The notes: generated from the sequence alone by a model not told the origin. DNA of 31,488 nt from JARRKU01 sp050288425 (GCA_050288425.1 JBNKDU010000043.1:1-31488); one strand, 5' to 3'; counted from the stretch's first letter, positions 8,701 through 17,033 are shown. Numbers and translations are program-made.

Positions 8701-11679
8701 ATGAACGTCCCGGCCGTTGATCCGCAGGGTCACCGTCTGGCCGGGCGGATGCTGGACGGCCGCCTTGAGGCTGGGAATGGCCGGCACGAAATTTTCCGCG
8801 GGCATCAGCCAGTCCGTCCCCGGCGCCAGGGCTTCCAGGTCGAGGGCCTTGAAATCCTGGCGTCCGGGGGCGGCGGTCTTCGGCGCCGGGGTCGTCTCCG
8901 GGGGGGCGGCCCCATGGCTGCCCCGGGTGACGGTGGCGACGCCGTCGGCACAGCGGATGGTCTCGATGTCCTGGACGATGTTGACCTTCACCGACATCAC
9001 CCGCACTTCCACCCGGCGGTTCAGAGCCCTTCCGGCCTCGGTGGCGTTGTCCCCGACGGGCAGGCTCTCCCCGCGGGCGACGATGGTGATCCGGTCGGGG
9101 GTCAGTCCGAGGCGTCCGGCCAGGTAATGGGCCACGCTCTCGGCCCGGGCCCGGGACAGGGCGGTGTTGTCGGCGAACCGGCCACGATGGGCCGTCCGGA
9201 TGGGACGGTCGTCGGTATGCCCCTCCACCACCACGTGTTCGATCTCGCTGCCCGCCAGTCCATCGGCCAGGTCGGCCAGGATCCGTTGATCGCGGGCTGA
9301 CAGGGACCAGCCCAGGGGCTCGAACCGGGGCCGCACCGTCAGGGTCGGCTGCTGGATGCGCTGGCGGCGTTCCTTGAGGGCCAGGACCGTCTCGATCATT
9401 TCGCTGCGTTGATTCTGCCTGGCGGGGGTGTGGAAGGTGAGCAGCGCCTTGGTGGAGAGACGGCCGGGGCGGACATCCGGGCCGAGTTCCACATCGAAAC
9501 GCAACTCGCGGCGCGATCCGGCCGGCCAGGCCCCCAGGCGGTAGATCAACACCGTATCCATGACCTGGGGATCGTCCACGGGCCGGCCGTCCCGGCGGCT
9601 GGAACCGGGAAGATAGGCGACGCCGTCGGGCAGCACCACGGAAAAGCGCATGTTGTCCAGGGCGACCCGCTGGGCCTCGATGCGGGCATCGTAGGTCACG
9701 GTACGGCCCTTCAGCTCGCAGGCCATGTCGAGGGCCACCTCGCCGGTGGGGGGCGCCTTGGTCTCAACGTGGAAATCGGTGCGCCAGAGGGTGCCGCCGT
9801 GGAGGTCGACGAATCGCGAAAACGGGGTTCCGGCGGCCCGGGTATCTTCCCCGCAGGCGGAGATTTCGTAGCGCTCCGGCAGGCTGTCGAGATCGAGCTG
9901 CACCACGTGGGAGCCGGAGGCGATCCCCTCGAAGTGATAGCGCCCCTGGTCGTCGGTAACCGTATAGGTGCCGTCCTCCAGGTAGATGCGGACGCCGGCC
10001 ACGCCGTCCGCCGGCTCCCCGGACGATTCGTCGCAATGATCGGCGATCACCCGTCCGGCGATGAAATTCCGGCTGCGGAAGAGATCTTCCCTGACCATGA
10101 CCACGGCGGCGACCCGGTTGGAGCTCAGGGAACCGGCCTCGGCATCGGCCCGGTTCTCGGCCTTGCCCGGCCGGGCGCCGGCGGCGATTTCGGTGACGTA
10201 GCGCAGGTCCGCGTTCGCCTCCGGGGCCAGATCGCCGATGGAGAAGGTCAGGGTGCGGCCGTCGGCGGAGATTTCGGGATCCGCCACTGTGATGCCGTCC
10301 AGCCGGACCGACCCCTTGCGGAAGCGAAAACCCAACGGCAGCCGGTCGTGGATCCGGACATCGCGGGCCGGGGCCCCGCTGATATTTTCCACGCCGATGG
10401 TGTATTGCACGAAATCGCCGATGGCGGCCTCGTCCCGGTTGGCGGTCTTGCGCAGCCAGAGTCCCATGGCGGCCGGATCCAGCGGGATGTCCAGCCGGAT
10501 CACCGGTCCGGGATTCAGGACGAACGCCTCTCCCCGGGAACCGGGCTCGGCGATGACGAACGGGGCGCCGGGCAGGGCCTGGAGTTCATCGGTGGGCACG
10601 GTGGAGGGCGCGGCGTAACCGCCCGGCGGCGTGGCCTGCAGCCGGTAGGTGCCCGGGAGGACGAAGGGGAACCGGAAACGGCCCGGTTCGAAGTCGTAGA
10701 CCTTGCCGCGACCGTCCACCACCGTGCCGCCGGACGGTATGGTGGCGGGGAAACTGCTGACGCCGTCGTCCCCGAAAACCGTGGCCGGCTGCCCGGTGGC
10801 GTCGTCGATGAGGGTCAATTGGGCATCGTCCACCGGCTGGCCGGTGGTGCTGTCGAAGACCAGGCCGAAGGGATCCACCAGGGCCACGGTGGCCACGGTG
10901 TCGGTGGCATCGGCGATATCGGTATAGCGCGCCTGGACGCTGTCGCCGGCGGCGACATCCAGGATTCCGTTATACGCCTGCACGGGTCCCAGTCCGCTGG
11001 ATTGGATATAGCCGGCGAACACGCCGCTGTCGGCAGCGGTTTCGGTCAGCACCAGCAACTCCACATCCCCGGTTCCGGGCACGCGCAACTGGACCCAGAT
11101 GGATTCGCCCACCAGGGGATCGATGTTCTGGTCGCCGTCGGCCACGCGGACGAACATGGGTTCGCCCTGGTGGTAGACGGCGGCGTCGATCAACGGAATC
11201 GGCCGGGCCAGGTCGATGGGCGTGGTGCCGCCGGCCGGATAGATGGCCTCAATGGGCCGGGTGGGGCCGCCGGCGATGCCGTCTGAATCGAAGGCCGCGG
11301 CGGCCAGGACCAGCTGGTCGGCGCCGCCGACGCCGGGGGCATACTGGAGCAACTCCATCTGGGCGGAGGTGCGGGGCCACTCGGTGACGAGGGTGACGGT
11401 ATTGGACTCGGCCGTGGCGCCGGCGCCCCGGACGGAATAGGCCGCACGGGCCACGTTGTCCACCACCGTGCCCGGGGGCACGGCCCAGGCCGCGCCCGCG
11501 AGATTCAGCCAGAAAAGCAGAACGAAGCAGGTCAGGAACCATATCCGACACCCGCCGTCCAGTTGTCCATGTTCCCGGAAACGCGGCCGGCGCCCGCACC
11601 CCACCCGGGCATCTCCGGAGAACCGGAGATGCATCTTCCTGGCGGCAGGATGGCGGACGCCTGTGCGTTTCACGTTCAT
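5740..11679 (-). CDS. Giant modular surface protein: DUF11, SdrD/CNA-B-like, OmpA and C-terminal barrel-like region
   Basis: A 1979-residue exported protein. A long, basic N-terminal lead precedes a hydrophobic segment (46-62) and a cleavable AGAAWA site near 66. From 67 to ~400 are beta-rich repeats. A DUF11 domain spans ~405-510 (KTANRDEAAIGDFVQYTIGV). An SdrD/CNA-B-like domain is at ~538-600 (DGVAGVRIYLEDG, then DDQGRYHFEG). An OmpA peptidoglycan-binding-type domain is at ~795-895, with VVVEGHTDDRPI, LSRARAESVAHYL and NRRVEVRV. More Ig-like sequence follows. From ~1165 to 1964 there are alternating-hydrophobicity strands and turns like an outer-membrane barrel, ending GPFVKFRVKF plus a 15-residue tail. 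GAGG precedes the ATG and the gene lies 21 bp after the 376-residue DUF11 gene, so it is the last large gene of the operon. It probably anchors the smaller DUF11 proteins to the outer membrane or cell wall (inference). Confidence 0.85.
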   Translation of the reverse strand: MNVKRTGVRHPAARKMHLRFSGDARVGCGRRPRFREHGQLDGGCRIWFLTCFVLLFWLNLAGAAWAVPPGTVVDNVARAAYSVRGAGATAESNTVTLVTEWPRTSAQMELLQYAPGVGGADQLVLAAAAFDSDGIAGGPTRPIEAIYPAGGTTPIDLARPIPLIDAAVYHQGEPMFVRVADGDQNIDPLVGESIWVQLRVPGTGDVELLVLTETAADSGVFAGYIQSSGLGPVQAYNGILDVAAGDSVQARYTDIADATDTVATVALVDPFGLVFDSTTGQPVDDAQLTLIDDATGQPATVFGDDGVSSFPATIPSGGTVVDGRGKVYDFEPGRFRFPFVLPGTYRLQATPPGGYAAPSTVPTDELQALPGAPFVIAEPGSRGEAFVLNPGPVIRLDIPLDPAAMGLWLRKTANRDEAAIGDFVQYTIGVENISGAPARDVRIHDRLPLGFRFRKGSVRLDGITVADPEISADGRTLTFSIGDLAPEANADLRYVTEIAAGARPGKAENRADAEAGSLSSNRVAAVVMVREDLFRSRNFIAGRVIADHCDESSGEPADGVAGVRIYLEDGTYTVTDDQGRYHFEGIASGSHVVQLDLDSLPERYEISACGEDTRAAGTPFSRFVDLHGGTLWRTDFHVETKAPPTGEVALDMACELKGRTVTYDARIEAQRVALDNMRFSVVLPDGVAYLPGSSRRDGRPVDDPQVMDTVLIYRLGAWPAGSRRELRFDVELGPDVRPGRLSTKALLTFHTPARQNQRSEMIETVLALKERRQRIQQPTLTVRPRFEPLGWSLSARDQRILADLADGLAGSEIEHVVVEGHTDDRPIRTAHRGRFADNTALSRARAESVAHYLAGRLGLTPDRITIVARGESLPVGDNATEAGRALNRRVEVRVMSVKVNIVQDIETIRCADGVATVTRGSHGAAPPETTPAPKTAAPGRQDFKALDLEALAPGTDWLMPAENFVPAIPSLKAAVQHPPGQTVTLRINGRDVHPLKYAGRQTSQSGQTAVTLWSGIGLEPGDNLLEAVCADENGRVLQTLARRVHYSGPPVKAVLVEEASRLLADGKSTPVIAVRLMDKDGHPARPGLMGDYAVAPPLRAAQPDRRFEGDLARVAGETTRYMVEEDGIARIALQPTTRSGYARVSLAMETEDQEIRAWLRPGARDWVLVGLAEGTAGYRTVSGNMEHLRSADEEEDFYDDGRLAFFAKGRIQGKWLLTAAFDSVKEIEDPQNNLFQAIDPDTYYTLYGDTGEQQYEAASIRKLFLKIERDQFYALFGDYDTGLTVTELSRYSRRLNGLKSEYRGARFGYSAFASDTDQAFVKDEIQGDGTSGLYRLSRKNILVNSEEVVIETRDRFRSEVIVARQTLSRHVDYDIDYDAGTLFFKLPVFGRDENFNPNFIVVTYESGDAGNEAYTYGGRGSVRLAQGRVEVGATAIHEGPQNAEGDLGGVDAAVDLGKGLRLKAEAAATTRTRAGEDISGQAYLAELRKQTPDLDAKLYFREQGEDFGLGQQNGSETATRKVGADAAWRIQKEWALSGEAYRNDNLATGARRDLGEGRVEYHQPLFDLYTGLRLAEDRLGNDQQDRSTQILAGGSRRLLDGRLTARLDHEQSLEDDNQSVDFPTRTLLGADYRLSDTTSLFAEHEITRGDAADTQSSRLGLKATPWSGGQVGTSVGRQTTADGQRLYSTLGLLQTWRLDDRWSVDGGLDRTQTVRHDGETAPFNTNVPTASGAGEDFTALSLGAGYRATQWSWTGRVESRDAETEDKWNLVTGVAGEVRKGLGMSAGMKFFHTATDAGTETLEGDVRLSLALRPLAGAWMVFDRLDYKLEDRKDAAGRFEARRIVNNLNTNWRPHHRLQVALQYGAKYVFDTIDHAGYSGYTDLSGIETRYDLTKRWDIGLHASVLHSWDAGQIDYRTGASVGCSLAKNTWLSLGYNLTGFTDEDFSDADYTAAGPFVKFRVKFDQQSVRELVDWFGRK

Positions 11680-11700
11680 GGACCCCTCACCCGGTCGGGA

Positions 11701-12831
11701 CTAGTTGATGGTGACGTCGAAGGTCACAGCCACCGATGCGCCGGCGGCCACATCGCCCGCCACCACCGCGATCTGCGCCGGCGGACCGGCCGTATAAGTC
11801 ACCGCGGGGTCGCCGTCCGGCGTGGGCGTTCCGCCGATCACCACCGAATTGGGCACATATGTCGTGTCCGCCTGGATGGGATCGGTGATGGTCACGGCCT
11901 CGGCCGTGTTGGAGCCGGCCGTGTTGTCGACGGTGATGGTGTAGCGGACCCGGGCGCCGGGGATGGCCTTGGCGTTGGGGCTTGGGCCCAGCACCGGATC
12001 TTCCACGACGCTGGCGGTCTTGGAAACGGACAATTGCGCGCTGCCCACGACGAAGTCGCCGCTGTCGATGTGGCGTCCGTCGCGCAGCCCGTCATTGGCC
12101 CCGGCATCGCCGTCGGCATCGTCGAAGACCACGTCTACGGCGGCAAGGTCGTCATCGAGGCCCACCCGGGTCTGGGCGGTGACGGTGGTGGTGCCGGCGT
12201 CGAGGGTGGTGACCCGCAGGGAGTAGGTGTCGGTCTCGCCGTTGACGGCCTGGGTGGCGTCGGGGGTGTCGGCCACGATGATGATCTGCATCACGTCATC
12301 GGTGCCGATGACGCCGTTGGGGTTCAGGTCGCCGATGTTGGCGCCGGACCCGGATGTATAGAGGGTATCGCCGCCGTCCAAAAAGCCGTCTCCGTTCACA
12401 TCCCGATAGACGCGCACGTTGGACATGGGAATGTTGGTGGCGCCGGTGAGCACCTCCACGGCATAGCCCTGGGTGGTGTTGCCGGTGTTGGTCACGGTGA
12501 AGACCAGGGTGCGGTCTGCCTGGGTGGGGATGACGTTGGTGTTGCCGGCCGAGGCGACCACGAGTCGGACGACGTTGTCGACTTCCAGGGTGGTGTCGGC
12601 GCCCTGGTTGAGGCCGGGGGTGGAGTTGCCGGTGGGAGAACTTTCGATGTCTTCCTGGTTGATGCCGCCCACGGCGTAATCGATGGTCGCGCGGTTGGTG
12701 ATGTCCGTGCCCGACTGCGTCCCCACGGCCCATGCCGACGGGGCCAGAAGCAATGAGATCAGTCCTGCAATCATGAATAATTTGATGGATAGCCGCTTTC
12801 CGTTAGTCGTTTTTACTGCTCGGGGTTCCAT
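11701..12831 (-). CDS. Exported DUF11-domain protein, 376 aa
   Basis: A secreted beta-sandwich protein of the TIGR01451/DUF11 type. The signal peptide is basic (KTTNGKRLSIK), then hydrophobic, cleaved near AWA-35. Residues ~38-235 form a first repeat-like unit with an Asp-rich turn DVNGDGFLDGGD (144-155) that resembles a calcium-binding loop. Residues ~266-376 are a typical DUF11 domain: SVSKTASVV, then IPGARVRYTITVDN, then VTITDPIQADTTYVPNS. The protein stops at the last strand of that domain (VTFDVTIN). AAAGGAGG lies 5 bases before the ATG. It sits 49 bp after the 166-residue gene and 21 bp before the giant protein gene. Role inferred: structural surface subunit. Confidence 0.85.
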   Translation of the reverse strand: MEPRAVKTTNGKRLSIKLFMIAGLISLLLAPSAWAVGTQSGTDITNRATIDYAVGGINQEDIESSPTGNSTPGLNQGADTTLEVDNVVRLVVASAGNTNVIPTQADRTLVFTVTNTGNTTQGYAVEVLTGATNIPMSNVRVYRDVNGDGFLDGGDTLYTSGSGANIGDLNPNGVIGTDDVMQIIIVADTPDATQAVNGETDTYSLRVTTLDAGTTTVTAQTRVGLDDDLAAVDVVFDDADGDAGANDGLRDGRHIDSGDFVVGSAQLSVSKTASVVEDPVLGPSPNAKAIPGARVRYTITVDNTAGSNTAEAVTITDPIQADTTYVPNSVVIGGTPTPDGDPAVTYTAGPPAQIAVVAGDVAAGASVAVTFDVTIN

Positions 12832-12880
12832 GTGATCCTCCTTTTGCCGTTGAATAATGGAGTTATTGTGTCGTGTAATG

Positions 12881-13381
12881 CTATTGGATAATCGCCCGGA
12901 AACTCACCTCCCCCTTCCCGCCGGGCGGCAAGGGCTTGGTGAACGCCCAGCGGATATGGGTGTAGTCCTGCGTCCGGGCCGGAAATTTGCGGCCCGACGC
13001 ATCGAAGACGAAGAGTTCGGCGGGAATGTGGAAGCTCTTGCCGTTGTCTACGGAGAAAGTGATATCGGTGCCCTCCCCCGCGGCCGAACCGGCCTGGTAC
13101 AAGGTATTGGCGGGGATGGGATCGGTGATCACCGCATTTTCGGCGGCCTTGTCGCTGATGTTCTCGTAGCGCATGGTGTAGATGACTTCGCTGCCGGGGA
13201 TCACGGCGGCGTCGGCCACCGATATGCGCTGGAGGACTTTTCGACCCTCGGCATTGAATACTTCTTTTTCCACCTCCACCACGGTGGTCAGCTTGATGTG
13301 GCCCTTGGCCTGGGCCCAGGCAACCGCCGGCATGACCAGCAGGGCGGCCAGCCCGAGGACCCATATTCTTCTTTTCTTCAT
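12881..13381 (-). CDS. Small exported DUF11-like protein, 166 aa
   Basis: Single-domain secreted protein. Start chosen at 13381 because AGGAG lies 6 bases upstream and the product then begins with a normal signal peptide (MKKRRIW..., cleavage after AWA-23). An ORF extension to 13447 would spoil this. The mature part (~143 residues) is one DUF11-type domain: VIPGSEVIYTMRYENIS, then VITDPIPANTLYQAGS. SVDNGKSFHIP and THIRWAF match equivalent segments in the 672-residue protein of this operon (SSDGGSSFNHV, THIRIH). It ends on the last strand, VSFRAIIQ. The upstream neighbour ends 16 bp before its start, so they are co-transcribed. As the smallest family member it looks like a repeating-subunit candidate (inference). 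Confidence 0.85.
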   Translation of the reverse strand: MKKRRIWVLGLAALLVMPAVAWAQAKGHIKLTTVVEVEKEVFNAEGRKVLQRISVADAAVIPGSEVIYTMRYENISDKAAENAVITDPIPANTLYQAGSAAGEGTDITFSVDNGKSFHIPAELFVFDASGRKFPARTQDYTHIRWAFTKPLPPGGKGEVSFRAIIQ

Positions 13382-13397
13382 ATCGTTCTCCTTTTGC

Positions 13398-14414
13398 CTA
13401 ATTGATGATGGTCGTAAATTCGATGGTATGGGTGGCCGGCGCCGCAATATCGCCGAAATTCACGGTCACGGCGCCGGCCTGGGTAACATTGAAATCGCCG
13501 TTGTCCGCCGGCGCGTCGTCGGCGTCGGTGCGGGCCTGGCCGTCCACCCGGAGGCTGCCGGGGGAGTAGGACAGGTCCGCGGGCAGTGGATCGCTGACCA
13601 CCAGTTGCGCGGCATTGCCGCTGCCTGTCACGGCGACCTCGATACGGTAAGTGACGCGGGCGCCGGGATAGGGGTGGCTGCCGCCGGCGGGGTCGACGAT
13701 GCGGACCACGCTCTTGGTCAGGGCCACCGCCACCTCGGCCACGGCATAGGTCCCGGTAACCGGCGCGCGCGCCTGGGTGGTGCCCACGATGGCGTCGACG
13801 CCGTTGAGGCCGGCATTGGCGATGGTGGTACCGGCCGGGGCGCCGGCGGCGCCGGGGGTCGTGCTGACGGCGGTCAGCTGGACGGCGCCGGTCTGGGTAT
13901 CGGCCAGTCCGCCGGGGATATCGCTCTGCACGTAGACCAGGATGGATTCATCGGCCGCCAGCGGGAGGGCGCCGCCGGCATACGGACTGTCCGGGGAGGC
14001 GCCGGCGGTCTGCAGGCCCTGGGCGCCGTTGCTTTCCAGCCAGAGTCCCTGGACCGCGGGATCGAAGTCGTCTCCGCCCAGGCCGGCGTCGAACTGCAGG
14101 CGGAGATCTTCGGGGCCGTTGCCGGTGTTGGTCACCAGGAAGGCGAGCACGCGACCGGCATCCGGAGAGCCCACCGGCACCGGCGCCGCGTCCTGCCATA
14201 CGGCCACCAGATCGATGATCTCCTGCACGTCGAAGCTGTGACCGGCGACATCGGAGCGCGGGGTGGCATCCCCGGCAAAGGTATACTCCACGGTGGCGGT
14301 GCTGGTGATGGTGGTGCCGGCGGCCGTGCCCAACGCCATGGCGTCCTGGGCCCATACGGCCTGCAGGCAGAAGGCCAGCGCCAGCCATGCGAATATAGAT
14401 AGAGAAGATTTCAA
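13398..14414 (-). CDS. Exported DUF11-domain protein, 338 aa, TTG start
   Basis: Secreted beta-sandwich protein. The start is a TTG at 14414, preceded by AAGGAA at normal spacing. No ATG occurs before the signal peptide (MKSSLSIFAWLALAFCLQAVWA, cleavage near 22). Residues ~30-215 hold a first beta-rich unit (TITSTATVEYTFAG) like the start of the 376-residue paralogue (DITNRATIDYAVGG). Residues ~225-338 are a DUF11 domain: LTKSVVRIVDP, then YPGARVTYRIEVAV, then VVSDPLPADLSYSPGS. The chain ends IEFTTIIN. It is separated by 136 bp from the 672-residue gene upstream, the largest gap in the operon, but no terminator or second promoter is evident there. Confidence 0.85.
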   Translation of the reverse strand: MKSSLSIFAWLALAFCLQAVWAQDAMALGTAAGTTITSTATVEYTFAGDATPRSDVAGHSFDVQEIIDLVAVWQDAAPVPVGSPDAGRVLAFLVTNTGNGPEDLRLQFDAGLGGDDFDPAVQGLWLESNGAQGLQTAGASPDSPYAGGALPLAADESILVYVQSDIPGGLADTQTGAVQLTAVSTTPGAAGAPAGTTIANAGLNGVDAIVGTTQARAPVTGTYAVAEVAVALTKSVVRIVDPAGGSHPYPGARVTYRIEVAVTGSGNAAQLVVSDPLPADLSYSPGSLRVDGQARTDADDAPADNGDFNVTQAGAVTVNFGDIAAPATHTIEFTTIIN

Positions 14415-14550
14415 ATATGCTTCCTTCAGCCGTTACATCCTGTTTCCCTGGTCCCGAATCCAGGATCGCTTGATGCGGGGGAGCGGCGATCCCGGTTTGC
14501 TCGCGGACGCGAAAACGTTTTTATTCTTCTTTGCTTCCCTCTTTCATCCG

Positions 14551-16569
14551 CTATTGCACCCTTACCCGGAACGTCAGCGTAAACGCCGGGATATCTCCGT
14601 TGGTGGAACCGTTGAACATGCCCCTGGGATGGATCCGGATGTGGGTCACCGCCGGGTCCGCATCGCCGGAGGCCGGCGGCACGTGGTTGAAACTGCTTCC
14701 GCCGTCGCTGGAGAATTCCACGTCGTCCAAGGGATCGTTGCGGGAACCGAAGGTGTAACCCAGCCCGCTGGCCAGGGTGCCGGCTTCGCTGAAACTCACC
14801 GGTCCCGCGGCCGGATCGCCCAGCAGCAGAACGGTATTGGCGGGGATGGCGTCCGTAATGTACACCGAATCGGAATCGACGCCGGGTCCGCCGTTGTTGC
14901 GGGCCGTGATCTCGTATTGGATCTCGGCGCCGGGGATGGCCTTGGCGTTGCCGGCGCCGTTCACCGGATCGTAGGCCGTGCGCGCGGTCTTGATCAGCAT
15001 GATGTTGGGCGGCGTCACCAGGGTGAACACCTGGGTGTCGCCGGACACGCCGCCGCCGTCCGCCGCCTGGACCACCACCTGCCAATCGTCGCCGGGCATG
15101 TCAGTAGCGGCGAATTGGTAGGTTCCTTCGGCCGCCACGCTGCCGTCGTTTGTCCACTGGGCATCTCCGGCCACGGCGTCGCCATGGGTGCCGTCGTTAT
15201 ACAGGGTGATGGTGCCGGCCTTGGATGCGCCGGTGGGATCGAAGAGGCCCGCCGTCACGGAAGCCGCCCGGGCATCCACTTGGGCGGTCACGGCCAGGAT
15301 GTCGCCGGGGTTGTAAATGGAGGGCACCGTGACGGCCGTGTCGTTGGGTGCGGTGATGTTGGTGCCGAAGATCTGCGCCGTTCCCAGGATGCCGTCGAGC
15401 ACGCTCCACTCCACGTCGTCGATGTGAAACCAGGATTTATAGAGAACCGAGTTGCGGGTTTCGATCCGCAGGCGGATGCGCTGACCGGCGTAAGGGCCCA
15501 GGTCCACCACCACCTCGAACCACGGTTCGTCGCCCGGCGCCAGGGTCATGCCGTTCTGGTGGATGCCGGCGGTGGTGGTGTCCCATCCATTGTACTGGCC
15601 GTACCCGGAATGGGTCCCGTTGGCCGCCTGGTTGTTGGGATTGCCCTGGAGGTTGGGGCTGAACGGCAGGACGGCGTAGTTGTCGGCATAGGGACCGAGC
15701 ACGTTGGGATCCGGGCCCGGGACCATCAGGAAGGCCCGCAGGGAATCCCACGATGTGCTGCCGTCGGAGGCGCTGTCCCACCCCTTGACGCGATACCGGA
15801 AACGCAACACGCCGGGATTGCCGGCGGGAACGTCGAATTCCCGGGTCAACCGCGCGGAGGTGCTCCGGTTGGAGGCCTCGACGGCATCCCGGCCGCCCAG
15901 CAGGTAGCAGTACTGCCCGCTGCGGGCGGTCTCGTCCGTGGTAACGCTCAGGGCTGGCGAGACGCTGGTATCGGTGACAATGCGGCCGGATTCGTTGGCG
16001 ATGGCTTTGGCATCGTAATTGGACCACTGCTGGCCCGTCCAGTTGGGCGGGTTTTCCTGGCCGTTGGTGCTGAATTCGAAATTTCCGTTGATGGTGGCAT
16101 TCACATCCCAGGGGGGCTTGGCGCCGTTCTCCAGGATGTCGAAGTAGAGATAATAGACGGCCGGTCCGTTGTCTTCGGCGATGAACCGGACTTCGCCGCG
16201 GCCGTTGTTCGCGGCGTCGGTGGCACCGCCGTAGACCGTATCGGTGAATTGCTGGATGGCGGCCAATGCGCCGTTGCCCCGGATCACACGGGGGGAGTTG
16301 GCATCGAAGGTCCCGGAGCCGCCGGCCTGGGCCAGCAATTGATCGAAATCCACGTCCAGGCGGATGGTGTGGTCGACCCCGGCGGCGGCGGGGATGGTGA
16401 CGGGAACCCGGTAGTGCCAATCGGGGGCCGTGCCCACGCCGTTGGCGTCATACCACGCCGGGGTCTGCAGATCGGCCAGCCCGCCGGCGGCCCAGAGCAG
16501 CAGCCAGATTACGGCAATGGCCAGGACGGCCGTTCGGGCCGGGACCTTATGGGTGGATCCAGCGGTCAT
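14551..16569 (-). CDS. Exported DUF2341/jelly-roll/DUF11 multidomain protein, 672 aa
   Basis: Secreted adhesin-like protein. Signal peptide hydrophobic core 13-31, cleavage near LA-32. Residues ~48-150 look DUF2341-like (DWHYRVPVTIP, then EVRFIAEDNGPAVYYLYFD). Residues ~160-395 form a MAM/jelly-roll-like domain (NGNFEFSTNG, LTREFDVPAG, WFHIDDVEW). Residues ~425-515 resemble the choice-of-anchor X type (ITLYNDGTHGDAVAGDAQW). Residues ~520-672 are DUF11-like (LIKTARTAYDPVNGAG, IPGAEIQYEITARNNG, ITDAIPANT), ending LTFRVRVQ. Its ATG overlaps the stop of the preceding receiver-like gene as ATGA, so translation is probably coupled. Domain names are by pattern only. Confidence 0.8.
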   Translation of the reverse strand: MTAGSTHKVPARTAVLAIAVIWLLLWAAGGLADLQTPAWYDANGVGTAPDWHYRVPVTIPAAAGVDHTIRLDVDFDQLLAQAGGSGTFDANSPRVIRGNGALAAIQQFTDTVYGGATDAANNGRGEVRFIAEDNGPAVYYLYFDILENGAKPPWDVNATINGNFEFSTNGQENPPNWTGQQWSNYDAKAIANESGRIVTDTSVSPALSVTTDETARSGQYCYLLGGRDAVEASNRSTSARLTREFDVPAGNPGVLRFRYRVKGWDSASDGSTSWDSLRAFLMVPGPDPNVLGPYADNYAVLPFSPNLQGNPNNQAANGTHSGYGQYNGWDTTTAGIHQNGMTLAPGDEPWFEVVVDLGPYAGQRIRLRIETRNSVLYKSWFHIDDVEWSVLDGILGTAQIFGTNITAPNDTAVTVPSIYNPGDILAVTAQVDARAASVTAGLFDPTGASKAGTITLYNDGTHGDAVAGDAQWTNDGSVAAEGTYQFAATDMPGDDWQVVVQAADGGGVSGDTQVFTLVTPPNIMLIKTARTAYDPVNGAGNAKAIPGAEIQYEITARNNGGPGVDSDSVYITDAIPANTVLLLGDPAAGPVSFSEAGTLASGLGYTFGSRNDPLDDVEFSSDGGSSFNHVPPASGDADPAVTHIRIHPRGMFNGSTNGDIPAFTLTFRVRVQ

Positions 16570-16958
16570 CCAACCACCATTTGCGTTTCACGGGGGGCCG
16601 GGCACGACCGCCGGCCCAGCATCCTGGACAGGACGGCGCAAACCTGCTCGCAGCCGTCGTCGACACAGGTCATGAATCGCGGGGCCAGCTTGTGGCCCCA
16701 GGCCACCATCTCGTCGTCGAGACGGGGCAGGACCATCACCAGGCGCAGGTCGCGGACCAGTTCCTTGAATTCGCAGATCCGCCGCAACTCTTCCTGTCCG
16801 GAGACGATGAACAACACGACCTCCAGCCCGTGGCGCGGCTTGCGCAACCGCCTGGCCATGGTGTCGAGGGTGCGGCAGCGGACCACCTTGTATCCGGCCA
16901 GCCGCCGCTCCAATGTTTCGACCACAGGATTTTCCGTGGCGGCGTAGAACAAAATCAT
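16566..16958 (-). CDS. Small receiver-like (pseudo-receiver) protein, first gene of the operon
   Basis: A 130-residue cytoplasmic protein without signal peptide. The ATG at 16958 has AGGAG/GAGG 6-9 bases upstream, and an ORF extension to 17042 would overlap the sigma-54 promoter. The alternating strand/helix pattern (MILFYAATENPVVETLERRL, then LEVVLFIVSG, then LRLVMVLPRLDDEM, then RFMTCVDDGCEQVCAVL) resembles a CheY-type receiver. It lacks the acidic pair, and the strand-3 phospho-acceptor is not Asp (LFIVSGQEE). It would thus be a phosphorylation-independent signalling or docking module. It is the first gene after the sigma-54 promoter. A feedback role on the activator is possible but not shown. 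Fold assignment is tentative. Confidence 0.65.
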   Translation of the reverse strand: MILFYAATENPVVETLERRLAGYKVVRCRTLDTMARRLRKPRHGLEVVLFIVSGQEELRRICEFKELVRDLRLVMVLPRLDDEMVAWGHKLAPRFMTCVDDGCEQVCAVLSRMLGRRSCPAPRETQMVVG

Positions 16959-17017
16959 CGAAGTCCTCTCCTTTCGCGGGGTTACGTAAATAGCAGCATG
17001 GTTCCGGACACACCCTA

Positions 17018-17033
17018 TGCAAGAGATGTGCCC
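17018..17033 (-). promoter_or_regulatory. Sigma-54 (-24/-12) promoter of the DUF11 operon
   Basis: Read on the minus strand the sequence is GGGCACATCTCTTGCA. It fits the RpoN consensus TGGCACG-N4-TTGCW at 10 of 12 fixed positions, with GG and GC exactly ten bases apart. It predicts a start near 17007 and a ~50-base leader before the first gene (ATG at 16958). A sigma-54 activator gene ends 155 bp upstream, which strongly supports the call. Confidence 0.8.

Noticed and set aside
8119..11286. Long plus-strand ORFs of 393 and 625 codons
   Set aside because: Both are antisense to the 1979-residue gene, whose minus-strand frame has signal peptide, DUF11 and OmpA motifs. No motif in the plus frames.
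11563..16947. Plus-strand ORFs of ~400, 406 and 894 codons
   Set aside because: These are antisense shadows of the DUF11 operon. The minus-strand frames have ribosome sites, signal peptides and matched domains.
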